Shown here piece after piece: positions 23,830-33,341 of a stretch of 59,309 bases of DNA. The notes beneath the pieces are model-generated. The model had not been told where the DNA came from and searched no databases. It worked only from the letters and a program-made list of their open reading frames with translations. The position numbers and the translations under genes were made by a program. Location: assembly GCA_028277985.1 (NCBI GenBank), contig JANQFG010000021.1, positions 1 to 59,309 of the forward strand. Direction: 5' to 3'. Origin of the DNA: a bacterium. GTDB lineage: Bacteria; Desulfobacterota; DSWW01. The stretch's first letter is position 1; every line of letters starts with the position of its first letter.

Positions 23830-26800
23830 ATGACGGAAGGCGAAGTAGAGGTATATCAAACAAAGAATCCGGTCCGGGTGGTGACCGCAACCTCGCTCTT
23901 TGACGGCCACGATGCGGCGATCAACATCATGCGCCGGATTCTTCAGGCCACCGGGGCGGAAGTCATCCACCTGGGTCACAATCGGTCCGTGGCCGAAATC
24001 GTGGATGCCGCAGTGGAGGAGGATGCCCAGGGCGTGGCGGTTTCCTGCTACCAGGGCGGACATATCGAGTTCTTCAAGTACATCGTGGATCTTCTCAAAG
24101 AGAGGGGTGCAGACCGCATCAAGGTGTTCGGCGGGGGCGGTGGAGTGATCGTGCCGGACGAGATCCGTGAGCTCGAGGCCTACGGTGTTGCCAAGATCTA
24201 CTCGCCCGATGACGGGGCAAGGATGGGGCTTCAGGGAATGATCAACCACCTGGTCGAGAGCATCGATTACCCCATGGTCACCGAGGGGGCGGATTTCGAT
24301 CTGGGAGATCTTCGGCCCGAAGACAAGGGAAGGGTGGCGCGGCTGATCACGGCCGTAGAGTCTGCCAAGGCGAAGGAGGACGGCCACCTGGAGGGCCTGA
24401 GGGCCGACATCAAACGCAAGCTTGCCGAAGGTCGCTCCCCGGTGTTGGGAATCACAGGCACCGGCGGTGCGGGCAAGTCGTCGCTCACGGACGAGCTCAT
24501 CCTGCGTTTTCTCCACGACATCAAGGGCGCGACTGTTGCGGTGCTGAGCGTGGACCCCTCCAGACGCCGCACCGGCGGCGCACTCCTGGGCGACCGCATC
24601 CGCATGAACGCCATCGGCAACCCTCGGGTCTACATGCGCTCGCTTGCCACCCGGGGCGCCCGGACAGAGATCAGCGAGTCGCTGGCCGACGCGATCGCCT
24701 TGGTGCAGGCAGCCGGGTACGATCTGATCATCGTGGAGACGGCAGGGATCGGTCAGGGAGACACGGCCGTGGTCGACCTGGTGGATGCATCCCTTTACGT
24801 GATGACACCCGAATTCGGCGCGGCTTCGCAGCTCGAGAAAATCGACATGCTCGATTATGCGGACGTGGTCGCCATCAACAAGTTCGAGAAACGCGGTGGT
24901 GACGACGCGGTTCGGGACGTAAGAAAGCAGGTCCAGAGAAACCGCAATGTCTTCGACGTTTCGCCCGAAGAGATGCCCGTGTTCGGGACGATCGCCTCCA
25001 AGTTCAATGACGACGGAGTGACGGCCCTGTACCACGGGTTGCTGGACAAGATCGCCGAGAAAACGGGCCGCCGGTTCGAGTCCAGCCTGCCGAGACCGTC
25101 CTCGACGACCTCGAGCTCGAAGACGATCATCATCCCACCTGAACGGAACCGCTACCTGGCCGAGATCTCGGACACGGTTCGCGCATATCATCGGAACACG
25201 GCCGAGCAGGCTGATGCAGCGCGAAAGTCCTGGCATCTCGAGGAGGCTACGGCCGTGTTGGCAGATGCCGAGGGATCGTCCGGAGCGACCGAGGCGATCG
25301 ACCGTCTCAAGGAGGAGACGAAACGGGCGCAGGGGGCGATGGACGAAGAGACGCGGGATCTCATCTCCGAGTGGCCGAAGACCCTTGAGGCGTACGGCGG
25401 TGAAGATTTCGTATACCGCGTTCGGGAGCGGGAGATACGGGTGCCCCTCTACACCGAGTCGCTCGCCCGCCAGCAGATACCCAAAGTGGTCCTGCCGAAG
25501 TTCAAGGACCCGGGCGAGGTTTACCGGTGGCTCCGGGAAGAGAACCTGCCCGGCAGCTTCCCCTATACGGCAGGCGTGTTTCCCTTTAAGCGGACCGGCG
25601 AGGACCCAACACGAATGTTCGCAGGGGAAGGCGATCCGTCCCGCACCAATCGAAGATTCAAACTGCTGTCCGAGCATTCCGACGCAAAACGCCTCAGTAC
25701 TGCATTCGACTCGGTAACCCTGTATGGGTACGACCCTGACGAGCGGCCGGACGTTTATGGCAAGGTGGGCACTTCGGGCGTGAGCGTGTGCACCCTCGAC
25801 GATGTGAAGGTCCTGTATGGCGGGTTCGACCTGTGCGCGCCCAGCACCTCGGTCTCGATGACCATCAACGGGCCGGCTCCGATGATGCTGGCCATGTTCC
25901 TGAACACGGCGATCGACCAGGAGGTGGACAAGGTCACGGCCGAGCAGGGGCGCGAGCCCACTGACGAGGAGTTCAAGGCGATCCGGGCCCGGGTACTGGA
26001 GAACGTGCGTGGAACGGTTCAGGCGGACATCCTCAAGGAGGACCAGGGCCAGAACACCTGCATCTTCTCGATCGACTTCGCCCTTCGAATGATGGGCGAC
26101 ATCCAGGAGTACTTCATCGAGAACAATGTGCACAACTTCTACTCGGTGTCGATCTCGGGCTATCACATCGCCGAGGCGGGGGCCAACCCGATCTCCCAGC
26201 TTGCCTTTACCCTGGCCAACGGTTTCACCTATGTGGAGTACTACCTGTCCCGGGGCATGCCGATCGATTCGTTCGCCCCGAATCTCTCCTTCTTCTTTTC
26301 GAACGGTATGGATCCTGAGTACACGGTCATCGGCCGCGTGGCCCGGCGCATCTGGGCCGTGGCGATGCGGGAGATGTACAAAGGCTCGAGCCGCTCCCAG
26401 ATGCTCAAGTACCATATCCAGACCTCCGGGCGGTCTCTGCACAGCCAGGAGATCCAGCTCAACGACATCCGCACGACCCTTCAGGCCCTGTGCGCCATCT
26501 ACGACAACTGCCAGAGCCTTCACACCAACGCCTTTGACGAGGCGATCACCACGCCGACCGAGGAATCGGTGCGGCGGGCCCTTGCCATTCAGCTGATCAT
26601 CAACAGGGAATGGGGCCTGGCGAAGAACGAGAATACCTACCAGGGCAGCTTCATCGTGGAGGAGCTGACAAAGTTGGTGGAGGAGGCGGTCCTTTCCGAG
26701 TTCGACAGGATCGCGGAGCGGGGAGGTGTGCTCGGCGCCATGGAGACCGGTTACCAGCGAAGCAAGATCCAGGAGGAGTCGATCCACTACGAGACCCTGA

Positions 26801-27114
26801 AGCACGACGGCCGGCTGCCCATCGTCGGGGTGAACACCTTCCAGAACCCGCATGCCGAATTCGATGAGCCGGGTGCTTTCATCGAGCTGGCCAGGGCAAC
26901 GGAGGAAGAAAAGGCCTCCCAGCTCCAGCGGGTGAATGACTTCATGAAGCGGCACGAGAAGGAGGGCCCCGAGGCCCTGGCGCGCCTCCAGAGGGTGGCA
27001 CTGGAAGGCGGCAACGTGTTCGCGGAGCTGATGGACACGGTTCGCGTCTGTTCGCTGGGCCAGATTACCCAGGCGCTCTATGACGTGGGTGGCCAGTACC
27101 GCCGCGGAATGTAG
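23830..27114 (+). CDS. icmF: Fused isobutyryl-CoA mutase IcmF (B12-binding, G-protein chaperone, mutase)
   Basis: A 1094-aa fusion. Residues 15-150 are a B12-binding domain with [11 protein letters not shown]; His27 is the expected lower ligand. Residues 205-460 are a MeaB-type G domain with P-loop GTGGAGKSS (210-218). A helical linker leads to the mutase TIM barrel (about 560-1094) with [21 protein letters not shown] and [12 protein letters not shown]. In methylmalonyl-CoA mutase the TAGVFPFKR region reads RGPYATMY-like, so isobutyryl/butyryl-CoA-type substrates are favoured, though relatives accept other branched acyl-CoAs. It rearranges acyl-CoA carbon skeletons with adenosylcobalamin, linking this locus to the cobalamin genes. 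The longer antisense frame is a shadow. Confidence 0.95.
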   Translation: MTEGEVEVYQTKNPVRVVTATSLFDGHDAAINIMRRILQATGAEVIHLGHNRSVAEIVDAAVEEDAQGVAVSCYQGGHIEFFKYIVDLLKERGADRIKVFGGGGGVIVPDEIRELEAYGVAKIYSPDDGARMGLQGMINHLVESIDYPMVTEGADFDLGDLRPEDKGRVARLITAVESAKAKEDGHLEGLRADIKRKLAEGRSPVLGITGTGGAGKSSLTDELILRFLHDIKGATVAVLSVDPSRRRTGGALLGDRIRMNAIGNPRVYMRSLATRGARTEISESLADAIALVQAAGYDLIIVETAGIGQGDTAVVDLVDASLYVMTPEFGAASQLEKIDMLDYADVVAINKFEKRGGDDAVRDVRKQVQRNRNVFDVSPEEMPVFGTIASKFNDDGVTALYHGLLDKIAEKTGRRFESSLPRPSSTTSSSKTIIIPPERNRYLAEISDTVRAYHRNTAEQADAARKSWHLEEATAVLADAEGSSGATEAIDRLKEETKRAQGAMDEETRDLISEWPKTLEAYGGEDFVYRVREREIRVPLYTESLARQQIPKVVLPKFKDPGEVYRWLREENLPGSFPYTAGVFPFKRTGEDPTRMFAGEGDPSRTNRRFKLLSEHSDAKRLSTAFDSVTLYGYDPDERPDVYGKVGTSGVSVCTLDDVKVLYGGFDLCAPSTSVSMTINGPAPMMLAMFLNTAIDQEVDKVTAEQGREPTDEEFKAIRARVLENVRGTVQADILKEDQGQNTCIFSIDFALRMMGDIQEYFIENNVHNFYSVSISGYHIAEAGANPISQLAFTLANGFTYVEYYLSRGMPIDSFAPNLSFFFSNGMDPEYTVIGRVARRIWAVAMREMYKGSSRSQMLKYHIQTSGRSLHSQEIQLNDIRTTLQALCAIYDNCQSLHTNAFDEAITTPTEESVRRALAIQLIINREWGLAKNENTYQGSFIVEELTKLVEEAVLSEFDRIAERGGVLGAMETGYQRSKIQEESIHYETLKHDGRLPIVGVNTFQNPHAEFDEPGAFIELARATEEEKASQLQRVNDFMKRHEKEGPEALARLQRVALEGGNVFAELMDTVRVCSLGQITQALYDVGGQYRRGM

Positions 27115-27124
27115 CTGGGGGAAT

Positions 27125-27730
27125 ATGAGCCTGGAAGCCGTTCTTATCGCGGTCGGACTCGGTATGGACACCTTCGCGGTGGGGGTGGGGTCCGGGACCG
27201 TGTTCGAGCCTCCCATGAAGAGGAGCGTATTCCGGCTGTCCTTCCATTTCGGTCTCTTTCAGGCCCTCCTATTTGCGGCGGGCTACTTCGCCGGCACGAG
27301 CATCGTCGAGGCGATCGCCGCTTGGGATCACTACGTCGCCCTGGGTCTGCTCCTTTTCGTTGGGCTGAGAATGATCTGGGAGGGGTTGTCCCAGAGGGGC
27401 GAAGAGGATCTGGCCGCGGACCCGTCCAAGGGGTGGCGGCTCGTGATCCTTTCCATCGCCACAAGCATCGATGCCCTGGCCGTGGGGCTCTCTTTCGGCG
27501 TCCTCGCAAGGGGGGTGCTCTTCCCTGCAATCGTAATCGGTGTAGTGAGCGGCGCGATGACTCTGGCCGGGATCTTCCTCGGTTCCAGACTGAAGTCGAG
27601 CTTCGGCAATTATGCGGAAATCCTCGGCGGTCTCATCCTGATCGCGATCGGCATCAAGATCTTCCTGGAGCACACCGTGCTCAATACAGGCAATGTGGCC
27701 TTCCTGATGCAAATTTGGTACAGTCTCTGA
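27125..27730 (+). CDS. mntP: Manganese efflux pump MntP
   Basis: About 201 aa from the ATG at 27125, 10 bp after icmF, with GGGGG as ribosome-binding site. Six hydrophobic helices with the paired signatures GLGMDTFAVGVGSG (N-terminal half) and ATSIDALAVGLSFG (C-terminal half), whose acidic residues bind Mn2+. No yybP-ykoY riboswitch or Mn box was seen before it; transcription probably continues from tetR-icmF. The link to icmF may only be shared transcription. Confidence 0.9.
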   Translation: MSLEAVLIAVGLGMDTFAVGVGSGTVFEPPMKRSVFRLSFHFGLFQALLFAAGYFAGTSIVEAIAAWDHYVALGLLLFVGLRMIWEGLSQRGEEDLAADPSKGWRLVILSIATSIDALAVGLSFGVLARGVLFPAIVIGVVSGAMTLAGIFLGSRLKSSFGNYAEILGGLILIAIGIKIFLEHTVLNTGNVAFLMQIWYSL

Positions 27731-27745
27731 TGAAGGGAGGCGGGC

Positions 27746-28270
27746 ATGACCGGCAAGGAATTCATGAACGCTGTCGCAAACGGGAAGACCGACATCCTTG
27801 CTTTGTTCTTGAGGATCCTGGAAGAAACGGGCTCGGCATACTGCGTTGTCGGGGGGCTCGCTGTGAACGCGTACGCCGAGCCGGTCGTCAGCCTTGATCT
27901 CGACCTGGTCGTGGTTTCAGAAAAAGTGGATCCATTGTGCAAGGCGGCAGGATCCAAGGGTTTGAAGATCCAGGAGTTCGAGCACAGCATCAACCTGTCG
28001 GCTGTCGGCTCGGATCTTCGCATTCAAATACAGACCGATCTGCGATATCAGGCCTTTCTTGCCGGTGCGGCCCAGAGGGATGTGTTGGGATACCAGATGG
28101 CCGTTGCTGCCCTGGAAGATGTGCTGCAAGGAAAGATCTGGGCCTACTCTGACGAGGAACGCCGCAAGAGCAAAAGACAGAAGGACCTGGCCGACATAAC
28201 ACGCCTGGTGGAAACACATCCTGCTCTAATACATGAACTGCCACCGGAAATTCGCTCCCAAGTGGAGTGA
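27746..28270 (+). CDS. Nucleotidyltransferase-fold protein
   Basis: A 174-aa protein with GAAGGGAGG upstream. Residues 30-60 carry VVGGLAVNAY followed by SLDLDLVVV, the GG/DxD arrangement of minimal nucleotidyltransferase domains (AbiEii/MNT-type superfamily). The C-terminus is charged (ERRKSKRQKDLADITRL), as in proteins where this segment packs on the active site. No HEPN or AbiEi-like partner is adjacent, so a toxin-antitoxin role is not supported. Function unknown. Confidence 0.75.
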   Translation: MTGKEFMNAVANGKTDILALFLRILEETGSAYCVVGGLAVNAYAEPVVSLDLDLVVVSEKVDPLCKAAGSKGLKIQEFEHSINLSAVGSDLRIQIQTDLRYQAFLAGAAQRDVLGYQMAVAALEDVLQGKIWAYSDEERRKSKRQKDLADITRLVETHPALIHELPPEIRSQVE

Positions 28271-28383
28271 AGTCGTAGCTGCGCCAATAATCCGACAAAG
28301 TTGGAGGATTGCCGCGCTGCTCCTCTACTAGGAATAGCCGGCGTCTGCCGTAGACACACAAGACACAAGGAATGAGGGGTGCC

Positions 28384-28914
28384 ATGGAGCTGACGCAGCC
28401 TGATAAGAGAGCAGAGCTCATGAAGATGTCCAAGGAGGAGATCATCGACTACATCGAGGTCTGCAACAAGAACTTCTGGTCTCTCCAGAACAACTGGATG
28501 GCGAACGTCACCATGAAGTACGGGTCCGAGGTGGCTGCGGAGTTTGACGAGATGCTCTGGGCGAAATGGTCTGCCGTAGAGGCGCACCGATTGAAGAAGC
28601 TCTGGAATCTGGGAAACACTCTGGCCGACGTTGTCAAGGTGATGACCTTCTCTCTGGCGGCCGAAGAGGGACCGGAAGGGGGCTACGCGGAGCTGACAGA
28701 CAAACGGATGGTCTTCAAGATCACCCGATGCCCGATGCAGCTCGCCAGGCGAGAGGCGGGATGGCCCGAACTGAACTGTAAGCCCGCCTTTGCGGCCATG
28801 TGGAAGGCGATCATCAGCGTGATCAACCCGGAGATTCGGCTGGCGGAAGTCTACGCGCCTCACGACGCGCACACCGAGGACAACTGGTGCGGCGCCACTC
28901 TGGAGCTGGACTGA
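28384..28914 (+). CDS. DUF6125 / ATC-hydrolase-related protein
   Basis: About 176 aa from the ATG at 28384 (AGGGG 4-5 nt upstream); an ATG at 28372 is possible. The helical N-terminus has NNWMANVTMKYG and AAEFDEMLWAKWSAVEAHRLKKL, then FKITRCPMQLARRE and CKPAFAAMWKAI, recalling the DUF6125 group often found near ATC-hydrolase-like genes in anaerobes. Conserved Cys and Trp residues (ITRCPMQ, ELNCKP, DNWCGA) hint at metal or substrate binding. The name is from memory of the family pattern. It ends just before the repeat at 28937. Confidence 0.72.
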   Translation: MELTQPDKRAELMKMSKEEIIDYIEVCNKNFWSLQNNWMANVTMKYGSEVAAEFDEMLWAKWSAVEAHRLKKLWNLGNTLADVVKVMTFSLAAEEGPEGGYAELTDKRMVFKITRCPMQLARREAGWPELNCKPAFAAMWKAIISVINPEIRLAEVYAPHDAHTEDNWCGATLELD

Positions 28915-28936
28915 GCACCTCTTCCTAGGCTCCTAG

Positions 28937-29008
28937 GGGGTCAGGCCGAAACTATCAACCGTGGAGTCTGACCCCAGGGTTGATAGTTTCGGCCTGACCC
29001 CTTTTTTT
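28937..29008. repeat. Family B palindrome, copy 1, doubling as terminator
   Basis: Perfect 24-bp arms (28937-28960 and 28978-29001) with core GGGGTCAGGCCGAAACTATC and a 17-nt loop, followed by seven T (29002-29008). On the plus strand this should terminate the 28384-28914 transcript. A second copy lies at 30640-30704. Confidence 0.9.
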
Positions 29009-29040
29009 GTTTTTTTGGGCTTCCTTTTTCCGATCGGTGA

Positions 29041-29871
29041 CTACGGCCTTTGCCGGACGAGCGCCTCATTCAGGCGGTCCAGATGCACCTTTTCCTCTTG
29101 CGCGAGGCTGAGCAGGATCGCCCTGCTCTCTTGCTGCTCGAGCTGTTGTCCCACCTTGAGGTACAGATCGTACGCGTTCACTTCCATTGCGACGGATAGC
29201 TCGAGGACGTCGACCGCCTTCTTTCCGTCGGCCCATTCCAGGACCCTGGTGAGGGACATGCCCCCTTCCATCCTGTCGTAGGCCGCCACCTCTTCGGGAG
29301 ACAGAGGGTCCCCTTCCTTTCCTGTCAAGGTGCCGTAGAGGTTGCGAAGCGTGTCCTTGTGATGTGCCTCGGCCGCCGCCAGGGACTTGAAGAGGTTGCC
29401 AGCATCTTGTTCGGCAAACTGCTCGGCCATCCGGCCGTAGAAGAGCTTCGCACCCTCTTCAAGGATCCAGGCGAGCGACAAGTAGTCCACCGGGTCCCGC
29501 GCGTCCTGGAACCACCACATGCCCGCTTCCGGAGTCCCGGTCGCAACGTTTCCCTCCCAGGCCATTATCCCTCCGCCCATGTTCCAGACCTCTTCGAAAC
29601 CGGCGTTCAGGAGCACACCGGCCCCGTTGGCGCTTCTCACGCCGGAACGGCAATAGAGGATGGCAGGCTTCTGCCGATCGACCTCGTCAAGCCTCTGATG
29701 GAGTTGCCCGAGAGGGATGAGGATGGAGCCGGGCAGGTGCCCACGGGTGTACTCCTCGGGCTGGCGAACGTCGAGCAGGGTGTATTCTTCCGGCTCGTGT
29801 TGATCCATGTAGGCTCGAACCTGGTCTACGGTCCAATCCGGCGTCCGGCGGAACAGCGAAGAATCGGCCAT
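29041..29871 (-). CDS. Rhodanese-ferritin-like (rubrerythrin-type) fusion
   Basis: A 276-aa protein with GAGGAGGG before the ATG. Residues 10-110 are a rhodanese domain with LLDVRQPEEY and active-site loop CRSGVRS. Residues 125-272 are a ferritin-like four-helix domain: EEGAKLFYGRMAEQF, EAHHKDTL, AMEVNAYDLYLKVG and EEKVHLDRL supply the Glu/His carboxylate-bridged di-iron pattern. Sulfur transfer fused to a di-iron protein suggests sulfide or peroxide stress handling in an anaerobe. It is cytoplasmic, with no signal peptide, and lies between the two family B palindromes. Confidence 0.9.
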   Translation of the reverse strand: MADSSLFRRTPDWTVDQVRAYMDQHEPEEYTLLDVRQPEEYTRGHLPGSILIPLGQLHQRLDEVDRQKPAILYCRSGVRSANGAGVLLNAGFEEVWNMGGGIMAWEGNVATGTPEAGMWWFQDARDPVDYLSLAWILEEGAKLFYGRMAEQFAEQDAGNLFKSLAAAEAHHKDTLRNLYGTLTGKEGDPLSPEEVAAYDRMEGGMSLTRVLEWADGKKAVDVLELSVAMEVNAYDLYLKVGQQLEQQESRAILLSLAQEEKVHLDRLNEALVRQRP

Positions 29872-29904
29872 GCCATTTCCCTCCTCACGGGGTTCTCGCT
29901 CGTC

Positions 29905-30624
29905 TCAGGTCTCGCCGAGGTACTTGTCGTGGTCCTCCATGAAGGCCTTGTAGACCTTGTAGTGCTCGGTTTCCTCGTAGGCAACCTCGCTGACCGGAAT
30001 GCTGTCGAAGCTCAAGATGCGCGCCTCCGGGCAGGCAAGAAGGATGGGGGAGTGGGTCGCCACGATGAACTGGGCATGCCCGGCAAGGCTCATTTCGCGG
30101 ATGAGCCGAACCAGCTCGATCTGGCTGGTCGGGGACAGTGCCGTTTCAGGCTCGTCCAGAAGATAGAGGCCCTTGATGCGGTACCGGGACCGGAAGTACG
30201 ACATCAGGGATTGTCCGTGAGATAGGGTCATCAGGGAGCCTCCTCCGAAGTACTTCAGGATGCCCGGATCCGTGCTTGCCCACTCGTCGAGGATCTGGGC
30301 GAAATCGCGGAACATGTCGGAGGCGAAGAAGGACCCGGGCACCGGCCCATTCACCCACTCGATGCGCATGAACTTGTAGAGGGCCTGCTTGTAGCGATTG
30401 GCCACGAGGGGTGTTCTGTCCGTGGCGCGCCAGATGTGGATGCCGCATCTGTGGGAAATCGCTTCGAGTAGGGTGGATTTCCCTGTTCCGTTCTGTCCGA
30501 CGAGCAGGGTGACCGGAGCGCTCAGGTCGAAACTTGGCGTCTTCCGAAACAACTCCTGGTTGAAGGGATAGCTCTCTTCTGTGGGATATTTCTCCGGATA
30601 CAGGAGGGCCCGCTTGACGTGCAC
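29905..30624 (-). CDS. Small ABC-type ATPase (AAA_21-like)
   Basis: A 239-aa protein from a GTG start with AAAGGA upstream. Walker A is VGQNGTGKST (about 43-52); LSHGQSLM serves as a degenerate signature motif; Walker B is GLYLLDEPETALSP; the His switch is VATHSPILLA. There is no transporter partner. This is the stand-alone AAA_21/RecF-like ATPase layout seen in housekeeping and some defence genes, but no nuclease or effector is adjacent. Function unknown. It precedes the rhodanese-ferritin gene by 33 bp. Confidence 0.85.
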   Translation of the reverse strand: MHVKRALLYPEKYPTEESYPFNQELFRKTPSFDLSAPVTLLVGQNGTGKSTLLEAISHRCGIHIWRATDRTPLVANRYKQALYKFMRIEWVNGPVPGSFFASDMFRDFAQILDEWASTDPGILKYFGGGSLMTLSHGQSLMSYFRSRYRIKGLYLLDEPETALSPTSQIELVRLIREMSLAGHAQFIVATHSPILLACPEARILSFDSIPVSEVAYEETEHYKVYKAFMEDHDKYLGET

Positions 30625-30639
30625 CTTTATTCCTTTCAG

Positions 30640-30704
30640 GGGGTCAGGCCGAAACTATCAACCCTGGAGTCCGACTCCAGGGTTGATAGTTTCGGCCTGA
30701 CCCC
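30640..30704. repeat. Family B palindrome, copy 2
   Basis: Perfect 31-bp arms (30640-30670 and 30674-30704) around a 3-nt loop, sharing the GGGGTCAGGCCGAAACTATC core with 28937-29008. It lies between the ATPase gene start and the feoB stop. No long T-tract follows. Confidence 0.92.
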
Positions 30705-30710
30705 ACTGTT

Positions 30711-32885
30711 TCAGCCGAGGCCGATCAGGGAGCCGACCCGCACGATGGCAAAGGCGACGATCCAGGCCAGCAGGACTGCGTACCCGACCGAGAAGGCGGT
30801 CCACTTCAGCGAATTGGTTTCCCGGCGGATGACGGCGATCGTGCCGAGGCAGGGCGTGTAGATCAGAACAAAAGCCATAAAAGCGTAAGAGGTCAGAGGC
30901 GTCATGTCCGAATTGCGCAGGGCCTCAATCAGGCCTTCCGATTCCTCGTCCTCTTCCGGGCCTACCTGATAGAGAACTCCCATTGTGGAAACCACGATCT
31001 CCTTGGCGACAAAACCTGTAAGCAATCCCACGGCACTGCGCCAGTCGAACTCCAGAGGCCGGAATACCGGCTCCAGGACCTTGCCGATACGGCCGATGTA
31101 GCTCTTCTCGACCCGTTCCGACTCCTTGGCGATCTCGAGGTCAGCGATCTTCTGGTCTAGCGTGCCGTTTGCGCCCTGCTGCGACGTATCGACATCGAGC
31201 TGTTCCTGCACCCTGGCGATCTCGGCGTCGTAGTCCTTGGAGAGCTCGACCTCCTGGGGAAAGGTGCTCAACGTCCAGATCACGATCGAACCCACGAGAA
31301 TCACACCCCCCATCTTGCGGATGAAGATCTTGCCCCGATCCCAGGTGTGGATCAGCAAGCCCCGACCCGTCGGGAGCCGGTAGGGGGGCAGCTCCATCAC
31401 AAAGGGTGCTGCCTTGCCGGGCAGCACGGTCTTGGAGAAGAGCCTTCCCATGGCGATGGCCAGGACGAGACCCAGGAGGTAAATCGAGAAGATTACGGTC
31501 CCTGCTTGCTCCGGGGCGAAGAAGGCGCCCGTGATCAGCACGTAGACCGGCAGCCTGGCCGAACAGCTCATGAGCGGGTTGATCAGGATCGACAGGATGC
31601 GATCCCGTTCCGATTCCAGGGTCCGGGTGGCCATAATTGCGGGTGCGTTGCATCCGAAGCCCATCAACATCGGGATGAAGGCCTTTCCGTGAAGGCCGAG
31701 CAGGTGCATCACCCGGTCAGTGAGAAAAGCGGCGCGGGCCATGTACCCCGAGTCCTCAAGGAAGCTGATGCACATAAACAGGATGAAGATGTTCGGCAGG
31801 AAGATCATCACGGAGCCCACACCGCTTATGATGCCGTCCACGATCAGGCTCTTGAACAATCCATCGTCCATGTTGGCCGATGCAAAGCCTGCGATCCATG
31901 CGACAAAAGCATCGATCCAGTCCATCGGGGCCGCGCCCACCGCAAAGGTGAGCTGGAACACACCCCAGACCATCAGGAAGAAAACGGGCAGGCCGAAGAT
32001 CTTGTGGGTGAGGACCGAATCGATTTGATCGGACCGTGAGATCCGGTCCAAAGGGGGCTCGGTGTAGACTTCCTTCAGAATGCCGGCGACAAATCCGTAG
32101 AGCCGTTCCGTAAATACCGTCTCCGGCTCCTCCCCATAGAGCGAATAGAGGTGATCTCGGGTCTCCTTGATCTCCTCCAGGAACCGGACTCCGCTCTCCC
32201 CCGACTCGCTGACTTCGTCGATCAATTCCTGATCGTTTTCCAGCGCTTTGATGGTGACCCATCGTGGGGGATGAGGAATTTCGAACAGATCGAGAGCTTC
32301 TGCCCTTTCCGTGAGCGGATCCAGGTGACTCTCGATCTCATGGCCGTAAGGGATGCGCACCTGGCGGACCATGGGATGCTTGCCTTCTGCCACCTCCACG
32401 ACCGTTTCCAGGAGGTCGGCAATGCCCGCCCCCTTGTGCCCCACCGTGAAGACCGCCGGGGCGCCCAGCAACGAGCCGAGCTTGTGCGCATCGATGCTTG
32501 CACCGGTCTGCTCGAGCGCGTCGGACATGTTCAGGGCGAGAACAACCTTCGAGCCGAGCTGCAGGAGCTGGGTCGTCAGGAAGAGATTCCGCTCCAGGTT
32601 GCTTGCGTCGATCACATGCACGACCACATCCGGCTTGTCGTGCACGATGAACCTGCGGGCCACGATCTCCTCGATCGAATAGGCGGTCAGGCTATAGGTG
32701 CCCGGCAGATCCACCACATCGATCACCACGCCGTTCAGGCTCGTGGTGCCTTCCTTCTTCTCTACCGTCACACCTGGCCAGTTCCCCACGTGGTGGCGGG
32801 CACCGGTGATGGCGTTGAACAGCGTGGTCTTTCCCGAATTCGGGTTGCCGGCCAGCGCGATTCTAAGGCTTTTCGCCTGATTCAT
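30711..32885 (-). CDS. feoB: Ferrous iron transporter FeoB, full length
   Basis: About 724 aa from the ATG at 32885, which overlaps feoA by 23 bp. N-terminal G domain: G1 GNPNSGKTT, G3 DLPGTYSL, G4 NMSD. Membrane domain: MGFGCNAPAIMATR, PLMSCSARLPVYVLI, and the second Gate motif region ending KEIVVSTMGVLYQVG. A charged insert (about 590-640) separates late helices. The length is normal for FeoB, in contrast to the split version at 20099-22680. Two FeoB systems suggest different metals or iron regimes. Confidence 0.95.
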   Translation of the reverse strand: MNQAKSLRIALAGNPNSGKTTLFNAITGARHHVGNWPGVTVEKKEGTTSLNGVVIDVVDLPGTYSLTAYSIEEIVARRFIVHDKPDVVVHVIDASNLERNLFLTTQLLQLGSKVVLALNMSDALEQTGASIDAHKLGSLLGAPAVFTVGHKGAGIADLLETVVEVAEGKHPMVRQVRIPYGHEIESHLDPLTERAEALDLFEIPHPPRWVTIKALENDQELIDEVSESGESGVRFLEEIKETRDHLYSLYGEEPETVFTERLYGFVAGILKEVYTEPPLDRISRSDQIDSVLTHKIFGLPVFFLMVWGVFQLTFAVGAAPMDWIDAFVAWIAGFASANMDDGLFKSLIVDGIISGVGSVMIFLPNIFILFMCISFLEDSGYMARAAFLTDRVMHLLGLHGKAFIPMLMGFGCNAPAIMATRTLESERDRILSILINPLMSCSARLPVYVLITGAFFAPEQAGTVIFSIYLLGLVLAIAMGRLFSKTVLPGKAAPFVMELPPYRLPTGRGLLIHTWDRGKIFIRKMGGVILVGSIVIWTLSTFPQEVELSKDYDAEIARVQEQLDVDTSQQGANGTLDQKIADLEIAKESERVEKSYIGRIGKVLEPVFRPLEFDWRSAVGLLTGFVAKEIVVSTMGVLYQVGPEEDEESEGLIEALRNSDMTPLTSYAFMAFVLIYTPCLGTIAVIRRETNSLKWTAFSVGYAVLLAWIVAFAIVRVGSLIGLG

Positions 32886-33126
32886 GGCCTGGTCTCTGGA
32901 CTGAATCCGAGCGCACGAGCACCTGCTGAGCCTCTGTGCGCCGGAGCGATACGTGGTACCCCTTGATGACCAGCTCGATCGGGTCACGGAGTGGGGCGTA
33001 TTTCTTGATGAGCACGGTGGTGCCCGGCATGAACCCCATCTCGAGGAGTCGCCGCTTGAACGCACCTTCTCCCTGGATGGCCTCGATTTCCGCCAGGTCC
33101 CCCTCCCTCAAGTCGCGCAGGGTCAC
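32863..33126 (-). CDS. feoA: FeoA
   Basis: An 87-aa SH3-like protein: LREGDLAEIEAI, FKRRLLEMGFMPGTTVLIKK and KGYHVSLRRTEAQQV match FeoA. It is co-translated with feoB (23-bp overlap). A palindromic operator lies 76 bp upstream. It supports Fe2+ transport by FeoB. Confidence 0.93.
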   Translation of the reverse strand: MTLRDLREGDLAEIEAIQGEGAFKRRLLEMGFMPGTTVLIKKYAPLRDPIELVIKGYHVSLRRTEAQQVLVRSDSVQRPGHESGEKP

Positions 33127-33201
33127 GGTCCGGTCTCCATCTGTGGGCCTCGCTCCCGGTCATTCCGACCGCTATTCATTTGAAGGGAAAGAGAAGAGGG
33201 A

Positions 33202-33218
33202 TGCCGAATTTTTCGGCA
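33202..33218. promoter_or_regulatory. Metalloregulator-type operator upstream of feoAB
   Basis: TGCCGAA / TTCGGCA arms around TTT form a perfect palindrome between the divergent feoA and CDF-SPFH genes. The half-site ATGCCGAATTTT recurs in the spacer of the promoter at 56531-56559, upstream of a DtxR-family gene. Confidence 0.7.
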
Positions 33219-33284
33219 CCCTTAACATCTTTTGAACAGCTTAATATTTTCTGGCCACCCTGTCAAGTGCAGGTCCGCCTCCTT

Positions 33285-33313
33285 TTGACAGGGCCTCTTC
33301 TTGGGCGTAGTCT
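33285..33313 (+). promoter_or_regulatory. Possible promoter of the CDF-SPFH operon
   Basis: TTGACA (33285-33290) and TAGTCT (33308-33313) with a 17-bp spacer end 28 bp before the 33342 start codon. Confidence 0.55.
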
Positions 33314-33341
33314 GTCTTCCAAACCAGGCGGATAAGATCCC

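Noticed and set aside
23824..27216. 1130-residue open frame antisense to icmF
   Set aside because: It mirrors icmF in a high-GC region where antisense frames stay open by codon bias; the sense frame has full IcmF domains and a ribosome-binding site.
27746..28270. Nucleotidyltransferase as half of a toxin-antitoxin pair
   Set aside because: No HEPN or AbiEi-like partner is adjacent; neighbours are mntP and a DUF6125-like gene.
29905..30624. Small ATPase as part of a defence system
   Set aside because: No nuclease, reverse transcriptase or effector is next to it; its only operon neighbour is a rhodanese-ferritin protein.
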